Of a stretch of 61,168 nt of DNA, positions 53,500 through 61,168 are shown piece after piece. Position numbers and translations under genes: made by a program. Every line of letters starts with the position of its first letter. Position 1 is the stretch's first letter. The stretch covers positions 1-61,168 of the forward strand of contig CAADGY010000299.1 of NCBI GenBank assembly GCA_900696665.1, read 5' to 3'. This DNA comes from an uncultured Acidobacteriota bacterium. Lineage in GTDB: Bacteria; Acidobacteriota; Terriglobia; Bryobacterales; Bryobacteraceae. The notes beneath the pieces were generated by a model. The model had not been told where the DNA came from and did not search any database. It saw only the letters and a program-made list of their open reading frames with translations.

Positions 53500-54483
53500 G
53501 TGTCTGGACCGCACATTCTGGTAGTTCGAATCGGCTCGATGGGCGACGTCATTCATACACTGCCCGCGGTCGCAACGCTGAAACATAGTTTTCCGCACTG
53601 CCGTCTGAGTTGGGTGATTTCGCCGCGGTGGTCGCCCCTGCTGGAGGGCAATCCATTTGTTGATCAGGTTGTTCTCTTCGACCGCACTTCGATTTCCGGA
53701 ATCGCGGCAGCCTGGCGGATTTTACGAAGCGGACGTTGTGACCTCGCGGTGGACTTTCAGGGCTTGATTCAATCCGCGCTGATTGCCACCATCGCGCGGC
53801 CGGATCGGATTTTGGGTTTTCATCAATCGCAAATCAGGGAAAGGCCGGCGGCATGGTTCTACTCGCATAAGACACAAGCAACATCGGCGCACGTGGTGGA
53901 ACGGAACCTGGAACTCGCGGTAGCGGCGGGCGGCTCGAACGTATTGCACACGTTTCCTCTCCCCGAAGGCCGTCCGGAGGGAGATTTACCGGAAGGCGAC
54001 TTCATACTGGCGAGTCCGGTTGCTGGATGGGCGGCTAAGCAATGGCCGGCCGCCAATTATGCGAAGCTCGCACAACTGATCCGCCTCGAACTGGGTCTAC
54101 CGCTGGTGTTGAATGGATCGCCGGCTTCCGGTGCGGCTTTGAGTGCGGTTCCGTTCACGCACACGTCGCTGACTGGTCTTGCCGGGCTGATTTACGCCAC
54201 GCGTCGTGCAACGGCAGTGGTGGGCGTCGATAGCGGGCCTATGCACCTGGCCGCGGCATTAGGAAAGCCGGGAGTGGCCGTAATGGGTCCTACTGATCCC
54301 TCTCGCAATGGCCCGTATGGCGACAGCTTTACAGTGCTCCGGAGTCCACAAGCGCAAACCTCTTACAAACGTCACGCAGAAACGGCGGCCAGCATGCGCG
54401 ATATCACGCCCGAACAGGTCCTGAGTGCGTTGAAGGCACGGCTGGCGTTCCGCGCGCATCCTACGGGTCTCTCTCACAGTTGA
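53500..54483 (+). CDS. waaC: ADP-heptose:LPS heptosyltransferase I
   Basis: This GT9 enzyme adds the first heptose to Kdo. The GTG start is followed by ILVVRIGSMGDVIHTLPAVATLK, then LAVDFQGLIQSALIA and AGWAAKQWPAANYAKLAQLI. The donor-binding site is VVGVDSGPMHLAAALGKPGVAVMGPTDPSRNGPYG. The C-terminus is short. It overlaps the next gene by one base within TGATG. The neighbours support a heptose inner-core block. The I versus II choice relative to the waaF copy rests on motif resemblance. Confidence 0.9.
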   Translation: MSGPHILVVRIGSMGDVIHTLPAVATLKHSFPHCRLSWVISPRWSPLLEGNPFVDQVVLFDRTSISGIAAAWRILRSGRCDLAVDFQGLIQSALIATIARPDRILGFHQSQIRERPAAWFYSHKTQATSAHVVERNLELAVAAGGSNVLHTFPLPEGRPEGDLPEGDFILASPVAGWAAKQWPAANYAKLAQLIRLELGLPLVLNGSPASGAALSAVPFTHTSLTGLAGLIYATRRATAVVGVDSGPMHLAAALGKPGVAVMGPTDPSRNGPYGDSFTVLRSPQAQTSYKRHAETAASMRDITPEQVLSALKARLAFRAHPTGLSHS

Positions 54484-55028
54484 TGCGCCGGTACTGGTTT
54501 CCCAAACCCTATGCGGATTTCGTGGCGCGGCTACGCGTACCGATTGGTTTCCTGCTGGTGGCGGCGTTCGCCTGGCTCTCCCGGCCAAGTCCACTCTCAT
54601 TGTGTATAGGTGCCTCCATCTCTTTTGCTGGGCTTGCGCTGCGTGCCTGGGCTGCCGGGCATCTTTCGAAGAACAGAGAACTCGCTACCAGCGGTCCCTA
54701 CGCGTATGTTCGAAACCCGCTTTATCTCGGAACTCTTGTAGCCGCGCTGGGTTTCGTGATCGCATCGCGCGAAAGCAGTCTCGGCATCCTCTTCGCGGTT
54801 GTTTTCGTATTCGTCTACCTGCCTGTGGTGGAGCTGGAGGAACAGCATCTCCGGAAACTGTTTCCGGAATACGGCGCCTACGCGTCGTGTGTGCGGATGC
54901 TCCTCCCGTCCTTCAACCATCGAGGCAGCGGGAAAAGGTTCCGATGGCGCCTTTACGTTAAGAATCAGGAATATCAGGCGTTGCTTGGTTTTCTCGCCGG
55001 GGTCGCATTCCTGGCTTGGAAAGCCTGA
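54483..55028 (+). CDS. Membrane methyltransferase of the isoprenylcysteine methyltransferase type
   Basis: The 181-residue protein has several membrane helices (about 18-37, 43-58, 85-100, 105-122). It carries the ICMT/phospholipid methyltransferase signature SGPYAYVRNPLYLGTLVAALG and the C-terminal LEEQHLRKLFPEYGAY. The ATG at 54483 overlaps the waaC stop. It may methylate an isoprenoid or lipid head group; the substrate is unknown. It is the last gene before the convergent TPR gene. Confidence 0.82.
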   Translation: MRRYWFPKPYADFVARLRVPIGFLLVAAFAWLSRPSPLSLCIGASISFAGLALRAWAAGHLSKNRELATSGPYAYVRNPLYLGTLVAALGFVIASRESSLGILFAVVFVFVYLPVVELEEQHLRKLFPEYGAYASCVRMLLPSFNHRGSGKRFRWRLYVKNQEYQALLGFLAGVAFLAWKA

Positions 55029-55049
55029 GTGGTAGAATAGCCGGCCGCC

Positions 55050-56048
55050 CTACTGCTTCAGCTTTTCAAGCAACTTTTGAACATGCGGCGTTCTCTCGGA
55101 GTCGGGATGCCATTTGATGAAGTCCTTTAGTTCCGCGATCGCCTCGGATTCCTTGTTCCAGCGCAGATAGATCTCCGCCATCAGAATTTGCGGATGGGAG
55201 AAATGCGCCGGGTCAAGCTCTTTCGCCCGTTTCAGAGACTTCATCGCCTCGGGAAGCTTTCCCAATCCGAAGTAATTCATCCCGAGCTGCGAATGCGCGA
55301 GCGCATCGGAAGGGCGCGTCAGCACGGCGTGCAGATTATAGCTGAACGCTTCCTTCGGCCTGTCCAGCGTAAGGAGCACGCCGCCGAGATTCACGAGCGG
55401 CGGATACGATTCCGGGTCCTGTTTCAGAGCCTCCCGAAAATATTCTTCGGCGCGTTTGTACTTACCCGTCTGATAGGCAATTGTTCCCAGGTTGTTCCAC
55501 GCCGCCGAGAAGCGTGGGGCGATTTCAACAGCCTGTTCGAGATCGCGCACCGCACCGCCAATATCTCTCCTGCCGAGCTTCCGTTGCGCCGAATTATACA
55601 AGCGGTTCGCACGGTCCGGCACGGCCAGTTCATCTTTTGAAACGGTGTGCCGCTGCCGCATTGTATCGGTGTCAATCAGGCTCTCACGAAGGTGAATGAT
55701 GACAGGCACACGGCCTCTGTTGTCCGCATGCGCGGGTCCTATCACTACGGTCTGCCTCACCTCACCACGTCCAATCACATACAGCGACAATGTATAAGGG
55801 CCGGCGAGAAGGCGGCGGAAGCGGAACCGGCCCCGGGAATCGGTCAGGGTGGAGGCACTGAATGGAGAGGTGGCGCCGTGCAAAGTAACGGCGGCTTTCG
55901 ATTCCGGCTCGATACTTCCGCGCAACTCAAATGTCCGCTCCTCGGCGGACACTACCCCGGCCAGCAATACGATCAGCAGGGCGCGTACAAACAGAGAACT
56001 CCCGCTAGCAATTGTGATCTCTCGCTGAGCTGCGGCGATTAGCGGCAT
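55050..56048 (-). CDS. Secreted TPR-repeat protein with N-terminal carboxypeptidase-regulatory-like domain
   Basis: The 332-residue protein has a signal segment (LFVRALLIVLLAGVVSAEE). A beta-sandwich follows, TFELRGSIEPESKAAVTLHG with SRGRFRFRRLLAGPYTLSLYV, like the CnaB-type domains of the TonB receptor. Then about five TPR units run from ANRLYNSAQRKLGRRDIGGAVRDLEQAVEIAPRF to LKDFIKWHPDSERTPHVQ. Its role is protein-protein contact in the periplasm. The exact start is uncertain because several in-frame codons precede the signal peptide. Confidence 0.82.
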   Translation of the reverse strand: MPLIAAAQREITIASGSSLFVRALLIVLLAGVVSAEERTFELRGSIEPESKAAVTLHGATSPFSASTLTDSRGRFRFRRLLAGPYTLSLYVIGRGEVRQTVVIGPAHADNRGRVPVIIHLRESLIDTDTMRQRHTVSKDELAVPDRANRLYNSAQRKLGRRDIGGAVRDLEQAVEIAPRFSAAWNNLGTIAYQTGKYKRAEEYFREALKQDPESYPPLVNLGGVLLTLDRPKEAFSYNLHAVLTRPSDALAHSQLGMNYFGLGKLPEAMKSLKRAKELDPAHFSHPQILMAEIYLRWNKESEAIAELKDFIKWHPDSERTPHVQKLLEKLKQ

Positions 56049-56102
56049 CGATAAACCCGCCGGATCTACACCTGTTATTGTATTGGATGCTTCGCAGCCG
56101 GA

Positions 56103-57065
56103 CTATTCACTGCCGCGTTCGAGTTCCGCGACGATTTCGTGTGCAACCTTGCGCGCCTGTTCCAGCGCCCCTTTCGGGAAGCTGATGGCCCCAACGCGCG
56201 CGTGTCCACCGCCTCCATAACGCTCACAGATGGATGCCAGGTTATGAGTAGGTTCGCTGGGCGCCCAGGGATTCGATCCCACGGAAACTTTCGTACGAAA
56301 GCTCGAAATGCTGACGGAGACCGTGTATATCGAGTCGGGAAACAGATCGTACGGTATGAATTTGTTGTAGCCTTCCAGGTCGAAATCAGCCAGATCGAAA
56401 AAAATGACTCCGTTCTTGCATCGCGCCTGTTTGCCAATGATGTCGATCGATCGCAGATGCCTCTCATAAAGAGGCCGGAACAACTCCGCGATGCGTGGAT
56501 CGGCAATGATTTCGGCAAGCTCTTTCCGGCGCATCATGCGGATGATGTCCTGCACCGGTTCGGAGCCCTTTGCCGCTTCGATGACCAGCATCAGCTTCAG
56601 AGCCGGGGCTTGCAACTCAACGGCCTCCCTGGCGCTCCTGTACTGCGCGCCGTCGATAATATCCGCCCATTTCACCAGTTCGGCCAGATCCGCAGCTTCA
56701 TATGAGAACTTTTCCCGAGTGACGGCGGCAATGTAGCCCGTGCAGGACCGGAATTCGGGATTGTACATTTTCCGGCCGCTTCTGTCACGCGCAAAATGCT
56801 CGGCATCTTCCGGCGAAAGAAACGCGCTTTGATGGTGGTCGAACCACCAGGTCAGTTTTGGATTGGAGGAATACTTGAAATCAACGATCGCGTTGACGTC
56901 ACCATCGAATAGCGCATCGTCGAAGATCTGGGAAGCCGTGTGGGCCATTCCCGTAAACAGGAATTCCGCGCCGGGATGAAATTGGTCTTCAAGAAAGCGG
57001 CTGAAGAAGGCTGCCGAAGCAGCCCCATCGAAGCAATGATCGTGATAAAGGATCCTGACGCGCAT
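56103..57065 (-). CDS. DHH/DHHA1-family phosphoesterase
   Basis: The start is MRVRILYHDHCFDGAASAAFFSRFL. The DHH motif is WWFDHHQSAF and the DHHA1 C-terminal segment is YGGGGHARVGAISFP. Metal ligands IVDFKYS and KWADIIDG fit the fold. Family members hydrolyse nanoRNA, phosphoadenosine phosphate or cyclic dinucleotides; the substrate specificity is not clear. No signal peptide is seen, so it is cytoplasmic. It diverges from the ABC permease gene. Confidence 0.85.
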   Translation of the reverse strand: MRVRILYHDHCFDGAASAAFFSRFLEDQFHPGAEFLFTGMAHTASQIFDDALFDGDVNAIVDFKYSSNPKLTWWFDHHQSAFLSPEDAEHFARDRSGRKMYNPEFRSCTGYIAAVTREKFSYEAADLAELVKWADIIDGAQYRSAREAVELQAPALKLMLVIEAAKGSEPVQDIIRMMRRKELAEIIADPRIAELFRPLYERHLRSIDIIGKQARCKNGVIFFDLADFDLEGYNKFIPYDLFPDSIYTVSVSISSFRTKVSVGSNPWAPSEPTHNLASICERYGGGGHARVGAISFPKGALEQARKVAHEIVAELERGSE

Positions 57066-57234
57066 GGAATTAAATCTGCAAACAGAAAGACCCTACAGCT
57101 TGCCTTAAATGGATGCCTATTTGCAAGTGCCGGGTTTCTCGCGCCGGATCTTCGGCCGGCAGGCTTGGTGCAGTTGACTGTTGTCGGAGCGCCACAGGTC
57201 GAAGTACGCCGGAAACGGCACGATAAGATGGTAC

Positions 57235-58335
57235 TTGCTGAACAAATTGGTCCTCGAAAACCTGAAACACCGGCCGGTTCGCACGCTTTTGAGTGTACTG
57301 GCCATCGGTGTCGAAGTGACAATGATGCTGACGCTGGTCGGCCTCAGTCACGGAATGCTCGATGAATCGGCGCGGCGAGCCCGCGGCGTAGGCGCGGATA
57401 TTGTCATTCGCCCTCCGGGCTCTTCCGTCATCAGCCTCAGTTCGGCTCCGATGTCAGATAAGTTCATCCAATTCTTTGAGAAGCAGCCTCACGTCTCACT
57501 GGCAGTGGGAACGATGGTACACCCCATCGGCGGCATTAATACGATCACGGGAATTGACCTCGACAGGTTCAACCGCATCAGCGGCGGATTCCGTTATGAG
57601 AGCGGCGGTCCCTTCAAGGGCCCGGACGACATTATAGTTGACGAGTTTTACGCCACCCAGAACAACCTGAAAGCCGGGAGCATGCATGAGTTGCTGAACC
57701 GGCAGTGGCGGGTCGCCGGTGTTGTAGAGCCGGGGAAACTGGCCCGCATTTTTGTTCAGTTGCCTGTTCTTCAGGAACTCACCGGCAATACGGGAAAGCT
57801 GAGCCAGATCTATCTCAAAGTAGACGATCCCGCACGCGACGACGAGGTGGTCCGGCACCTGCGCTCGATCCCCGCCTTGAAGGACTACTACATCTACACG
57901 CTCGAAGAGTTTACATCGCTGATTTCGGTCAACAACGTGCCGGGGCTGCGGGCCTTCATATACGTGATCATCGGACTCTCCGTTATCGTCGGGTTCATTG
58001 TGGTTTTCATGGCGATGTACACGGCGGTCCTCGAACGGACGCGAGAAATCGGCGTGCTGAAGGCGCTGGGCGCTTCCTCCGGATACATCTTGAACCTGCT
58101 GGTGCGCGAGACTGTGCTGCTGGCTCTGCTTGGGTCGGTTCTCGGGATTCTGATGACCTTCGGTAGCCGCTGGCTGATTGAGACGCTGGTGCCGGCTTCC
58201 CTTACCCAGCAGATTGTGCCGTCCTGGTGGCCCGTCGCGGCAGGCATCGCAGTTGTAGGAGCGTTACTGGGAGCGCTGTACCCCGGATGGAAAGCGGCCA
58301 AACAGGATCCGATTGAGGCGCTGGCGTATGAATAG
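57235..58335 (+). CDS. ABC transporter permease, FtsX/MacB type
   Basis: The N-terminal helix (LLSVLAIGVEVTMMLTLVGLS) is followed by a large periplasmic domain. Three C-terminal helices lie near AFIYVIIGLSVIVGFIVVF, LLALLGSVLGILMTF and WPVAAGIAVVGALLGALYP. ERTREIGVLKALGAS is the coupling-helix motif for the ATPase, and WKAAKQDPIEALAYE ends the protein. The family moves lipoproteins, peptides or lipids, or drives mechanotransmission. The start is uncertain; the TTG at 57235 begins the conserved N-terminus, while the frame is open to 57181. It overlaps its ATPase gene by 8 bp. Confidence 0.88.
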   Translation: MLNKLVLENLKHRPVRTLLSVLAIGVEVTMMLTLVGLSHGMLDESARRARGVGADIVIRPPGSSVISLSSAPMSDKFIQFFEKQPHVSLAVGTMVHPIGGINTITGIDLDRFNRISGGFRYESGGPFKGPDDIIVDEFYATQNNLKAGSMHELLNRQWRVAGVVEPGKLARIFVQLPVLQELTGNTGKLSQIYLKVDDPARDDEVVRHLRSIPALKDYYIYTLEEFTSLISVNNVPGLRAFIYVIIGLSVIVGFIVVFMAMYTAVLERTREIGVLKALGASSGYILNLLVRETVLLALLGSVLGILMTFGSRWLIETLVPASLTQQIVPSWWPVAAGIAVVGALLGALYPGWKAAKQDPIEALAYE

Positions 58336-59023
58336 TCCGTGCATTATCGAAGTTCGGGATTTGCGCAAAACTTACCGTGCGGGAGAGGTGGACGTGCATG
58401 CGCTGCGCGGGGTGAACCTCGACATCAGCCAGGGGGAGTTCATCAGTATTGTAGGCCCGTCAGGTTCCGGCAAGTCCACTCTGTTTAACGTCGTAGGAGG
58501 ACTCACGCCGCCGACTTCCGGAACCGTCAGGATCGGCGGCAAAGACCTGGCGGGGTTGAGCGATGCGGACCGGACGAACCTGCGGAAGACGATGGTCGGG
58601 TTTGTTTTCCAGAAGTACAATCTGTTGCCAACCCTCTCCGCGCGAGACAACATCGAGATTGCGCGTCACATCGCGGGCCGCAATTCCAATACGAATGCCC
58701 GCTTTCAGCAGGTGCTCGAACTTCTGGGAATCGGGCACCGCCTGCATCATAAACCCAGGGCGATGTCTGGGGGCGAACAGCAGCGAGTCGCTATCGCCCG
58801 GGCCATCGTGAACGATCCAGCGATCCTGCTTGCCGACGAGCCGACTGGAAACCTGGATACGGAGAACTCCGCGATCGTGCTCGATCTGTTGCGTGATTTG
58901 AACGAACGCATGGGCCAGACCATTCTCATGATTACCCACAATCCGGAAGCCGCGTCCTATGGCCACCGGACCGTTCATATGCGCGACGGCTCAATTGTGG
59001 ACACACAACTGACGCTCGAATAG
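58328..59023 (+). CDS. ABC transporter ATPase, LolD/MacB type
   Basis: The 231 residues contain Walker A GPSGSGKST, Q-loop FVFQKYNLLPTL, signature MSGGEQQRVAIARAI and Walker B LLADEPTGNLD. The conserved H-loop is in MITHNPE. It is the partner of the preceding FtsX/MacB-type permease, with which it overlaps. A dedicated periplasmic adaptor gene was not found next to it. Export of lipoprotein, lipid or drug is possible. Confidence 0.93.
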   Translation: MNSPCIIEVRDLRKTYRAGEVDVHALRGVNLDISQGEFISIVGPSGSGKSTLFNVVGGLTPPTSGTVRIGGKDLAGLSDADRTNLRKTMVGFVFQKYNLLPTLSARDNIEIARHIAGRNSNTNARFQQVLELLGIGHRLHHKPRAMSGGEQQRVAIARAIVNDPAILLADEPTGNLDTENSAIVLDLLRDLNERMGQTILMITHNPEAASYGHRTVHMRDGSIVDTQLTLE

Positions 59024-59041
59024 CGCGGTTAGAATCAAGAA

Positions 59042-60097
59042 ATGTATTCCGGTTTCGCGAATCCGGAGGGCACTGCGCGGTTTGCCTCGCGTTTTCCCCG
59101 CCAAACCGCCGCTGGCTTCTTCCGGCAGGCGCAAGGATTGACGGTCTCCTCTCTGGGTATCGGGACTTACCTGGGCAATCCGGATGATGCTACAGACTCA
59201 TCTTATGCGGCATCGGTTTCCCGTGCTGTCCGCGGCGGCATCAACTTCATCGACACCTCTTTGAACTACCGGAACCAGCGATCCGAGATCTCCGCGGGAG
59301 CGGCGCTTCACGGTCTTTTCGATAGTGGAACGGCGAAACGCGATGAAATCGTGGTTGCGACTAAAGCGGGCTACCTGGTTCCGAATGCAGTGCCGGCAGG
59401 ACTGAGGAAGGCTGATCTCATGGGTGGTATGCATTGCATGGCCCCGGAATTTCTGGTGGATCAACTCGAACGGAGCCGCCGCAACCTTGGTCTGGAGACC
59501 ATCGACATTTTCTATCTCCACAACCCGGAAACGCAGTTGGCGGAGGTCCAGGCGGACGAGTTCTATAGCCGCATCCGCGAAGCCTTCATCGCACTCGAAG
59601 GACTGGCCAGGCGGGGAATGCTGCGGTTCTACGGCACCGCGACATGGGACGGCTACCGGCGGCCGGCGGGCGATCGGGCGCGTATCTCCCTAACCCGCCT
59701 AGTGCAATTAGCGGAGGACGCAGGAGGCCCGGGCCATCGATTCCGGTTCATACAACTTCCCTTTAACCTGGCCATGACGGAAGCGTATCTCGACAAGTCC
59801 GAAGAAGGCCGCTCTGTGATGGAAGCGGCGCGAGTAGCGGGAATCGACGTCGTTGGCAGCGCTTCCATTCTCCAGGCGCGCCTCGCCCGCGGACTGCCCG
59901 GGCAACTCGCGGAACGGATGCCGGACACTCGAAGCGATGCGCAGCGCGCGCTTCAGTTCAGCCGCTCCACACCGGGAATTGCCGTTTCGTTGGTAGGGAT
60001 GAGCACGCCGGCGCACGTGGAGGAAAACCTGGAAATCGCCGCGATCTGCCCTCTGGCAGAGACAAGTTTCCGCGATCTGTTCAGTCCTCAATCGTGA
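59042..60097 (+). CDS. Aldo/keto reductase family protein
   Basis: The 351-residue TIM-barrel reductase has LGIGTYLGNPDDATDSSY, GINFIDTSLNYRNQRSE with the catalytic Asp and Tyr, IVVATKAGYL with the Lys, and DIFYLHNPETQL with the His region. The C-terminal NADPH-binding portion is near RSTPGIAVSLVGMSTPAHVEENL. It follows the ABC genes by 18 bp. The substrate is not known. It is a different AKR from the one truncated at the window start. Confidence 0.87.
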   Translation: MYSGFANPEGTARFASRFPRQTAAGFFRQAQGLTVSSLGIGTYLGNPDDATDSSYAASVSRAVRGGINFIDTSLNYRNQRSEISAGAALHGLFDSGTAKRDEIVVATKAGYLVPNAVPAGLRKADLMGGMHCMAPEFLVDQLERSRRNLGLETIDIFYLHNPETQLAEVQADEFYSRIREAFIALEGLARRGMLRFYGTATWDGYRRPAGDRARISLTRLVQLAEDAGGPGHRFRFIQLPFNLAMTEAYLDKSEEGRSVMEAARVAGIDVVGSASILQARLARGLPGQLAERMPDTRSDAQRALQFSRSTPGIAVSLVGMSTPAHVEENLEIAAICPLAETSFRDLFSPQS

Positions 60098-60098
60098 T

Positions 60099-61168
60099 AT
60101 GGATGAGGCGCCTCCCGAGATCATCGAACTCACCGGGTCACCCGAGCAGATCGAGCAGCGCATAGAGTCTGTGCCGGACACCCCGGCGGTTTTTGCCATC
60201 TGGGCGCGTGAAGGTACTCCTTATCTCGGACGCACGAACGTACTGCGCCGTCGTCTCCGGCGCCTGCTTACCCCGCGTTCCGGAACCTCCCGGATGCTGA
60301 ATCTGCGGGTTCTAGCCGCACGTGTGGAATTCTGGCTCACCGGATCGCGCCTGGAATCGGCTGTTCTGAATTATGAGTTGGCGCGCCGGCACTTTCCGGG
60401 TCTGTACCGGAAAATCGTGAAGCTGCCGGCGCTCGCATACCTGAAAGTACTACTGGCGAACCGCTTCCCGCGCTGCCAGATAACATCGAAGACCAGTTCC
60501 GGTTCCGCAATGTACTTTGGGCCTTTTCGTACCCGCGTATTGGCGGAGCAGTTTCAGGAGCAGTTTCTCAACCTATTCCAGTTGCGGCGCTGCACGGAGG
60601 ATCTTTCCCCCTCGCCCAGCCATCCCGGCTGCATCTACGGAGAAATGGGTAAGTGCCTGCGCCCGTGCCAGCAGGTAGTCGCGGAAGAAGAGTACCGGTC
60701 GGAAGTGGAACGCGTCACGGCGTTTCTCGCAAGCGGAGGCCAGTCGATGCTGCAGCGTATCGCCGGCATCAGGGACCGCCTGAGTGAGCAGTTGGATTTC
60801 GAGCAGGCGGCCTACCAGCACAGCCGGTACGAGAAAGTACAGGCCGTCCTTGCGCTGCGGGACGATCTTGCCTCGGACGTGCGGCGCATACACGGCGTGT
60901 GTGTTACCCCTTCGGCGGTGGACAACGCCGTTGAGTTGTGGTTTGTTGTCGAGGGTTGTTTTCACTCCCGCAGCCGTTTTGAAGTAGGTGCTTCCAGCAG
61001 CGCCATGGTGCCGCTCGATGCACGTTTGCGGCAGGTTCTGGCCGCGCTTGCGCCTTCTAAATACCTGCCGCGGCAGCGCGATGAGAATCTCGCATTGCTT
61101 TCACGGTGGTATCATGCAAGCGACCGCGATGGCGAATGGCTTCCCTTCGAGGATTTGGGCCAGATTCC
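60099..61168 (+). CDS. UvrC-like protein, N-terminal part (3' end cut by window)
   Basis: The frame is open from ATG 60099, one base after the AKR stop, to the window edge. It gives 356 residues. Residues 25-110 resemble a GIY-YIG domain, though with a weak motif: AVFAIWAREGTPYLGRT, then RLESAVLNYELARRHFPGLY. The following UvrC-type region contains YFGPFRTRVLAEQF, LRRCTEDL, CIYGEMGKCLRPC and the UVR motif LSEQLDFEQAAYQHSRYEKV for UvrB contact. It may be a UvrC excinuclease subunit or a Cho-like single-incision protein. The C-terminal RNase H-type endonuclease domain, if present, is beyond the window. Confidence 0.75.
   Translation, partial: MDEAPPEIIELTGSPEQIEQRIESVPDTPAVFAIWAREGTPYLGRTNVLRRRLRRLLTPRSGTSRMLNLRVLAARVEFWLTGSRLESAVLNYELARRHFPGLYRKIVKLPALAYLKVLLANRFPRCQITSKTSSGSAMYFGPFRTRVLAEQFQEQFLNLFQLRRCTEDLSPSPSHPGCIYGEMGKCLRPCQQVVAEEEYRSEVERVTAFLASGGQSMLQRIAGIRDRLSEQLDFEQAAYQHSRYEKVQAVLALRDDLASDVRRIHGVCVTPSAVDNAVELWFVVEGCFHSRSRFEVGASSSAMVPLDARLRQVLAALAPSKYLPRQRDENLALLSRWYHASDRDGEWLPFEDLGQI

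Noticed and set aside
1-61168. tRNA, rRNA, CRISPR array, insertion sequence or prophage
   Set aside because: No cloverleaf-like gene, regularly spaced repeat array, transposase or phage structural gene was recognised by reading; a dedicated scan could still find a small RNA.

Overview
The window looks like a chromosomal segment of an Acidobacteriota bacterium, most likely of the Bryobacterales/Solibacter type. The sequence-based reasons are a protein ending in the Solibacter-type C-terminal domain after NHL repeats (14944-17523), an acidobacterial VWFA-related secreted protein (6097-7149), a large Oar-like TonB-dependent receptor with an N-terminal carboxypeptidase-regulatory domain (27661-31023), several twin-arginine-like signal peptides, and moderately high GC content with frequent GTG and TTG starts. 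No transposase, integrase, tRNA, rRNA or CRISPR array was recognised. The taxonomic call is inferred from family knowledge, not from a search.

Layout. 1-5205: end of an aldo/keto reductase, a PAS-PAS histidine kinase and aconitase (acnA). 5236-14859, all leftward: a LexA-like S24 protease fused to a non-HTH N-terminal domain, a VWA protein, a five-gene cluster (two phosphodiesterase/alkaline-phosphatase-superfamily enzymes flanking a sulfatase-like enzyme, then a small RHH-like protein and a membrane protein) and a matrixin metalloprotease. 14944-24969: NHL protein, FAH-family enzyme, M14 peptidase, peptidoglycan-binding/GH19-like enzyme, DUF192, DUF2277, FmdB-type zinc ribbon, a five-POTRA protein without a barrel, and a TrmH-type methyltransferase. 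25097-26345: rpmI-rplT coupled to a ZapB-like coiled coil and ZapA. 26716-39780: metallophosphoesterase, TonB receptor, ABC-F ATPase, VOC protein, calpain-like cysteine protease, LptD, RDD membrane protein and glucose-6-phosphate isomerase.

The functional centre is 39781-50151, a complete-looking group 3b (NADP-linked, sulfhydrogenase-like) [NiFe]-hydrogenase locus: hypA-like, hydB, a cyclic-nucleotide-binding-domain protein, hydG, hydD, hydA, a maturation protease, hypF, hypC, hypD and hypE, mostly overlapping or closely packed. HypF/C/D/E build the Fe(CN)2CO centre, the protease trims the large subunit, and the B/G/D/A subunits carry electrons between NAD(P)H/FAD, iron-sulfur clusters and the NiFe site. 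The HypA-like protein lacks the zinc-finger loop and no hypB is present. Two sigma-54-type -24/-12 elements, each preceded by a copy of a 44-bp imperfect repeat containing a short palindrome, sit before hypA and before hydB, which suggests one enhancer-binding protein switches on both units.

50152-61168: clpS, two small uncharacterised genes, a lipopolysaccharide inner-core block (waaF, two short degenerate HldE-like genes, waaC, an ICMT-like methyltransferase), a TPR protein, a DHH phosphoesterase, a FtsX/MacB-type ABC permease with its ATPase, an aldo/keto reductase, and the start of a UvrC-like protein cut by the window edge.
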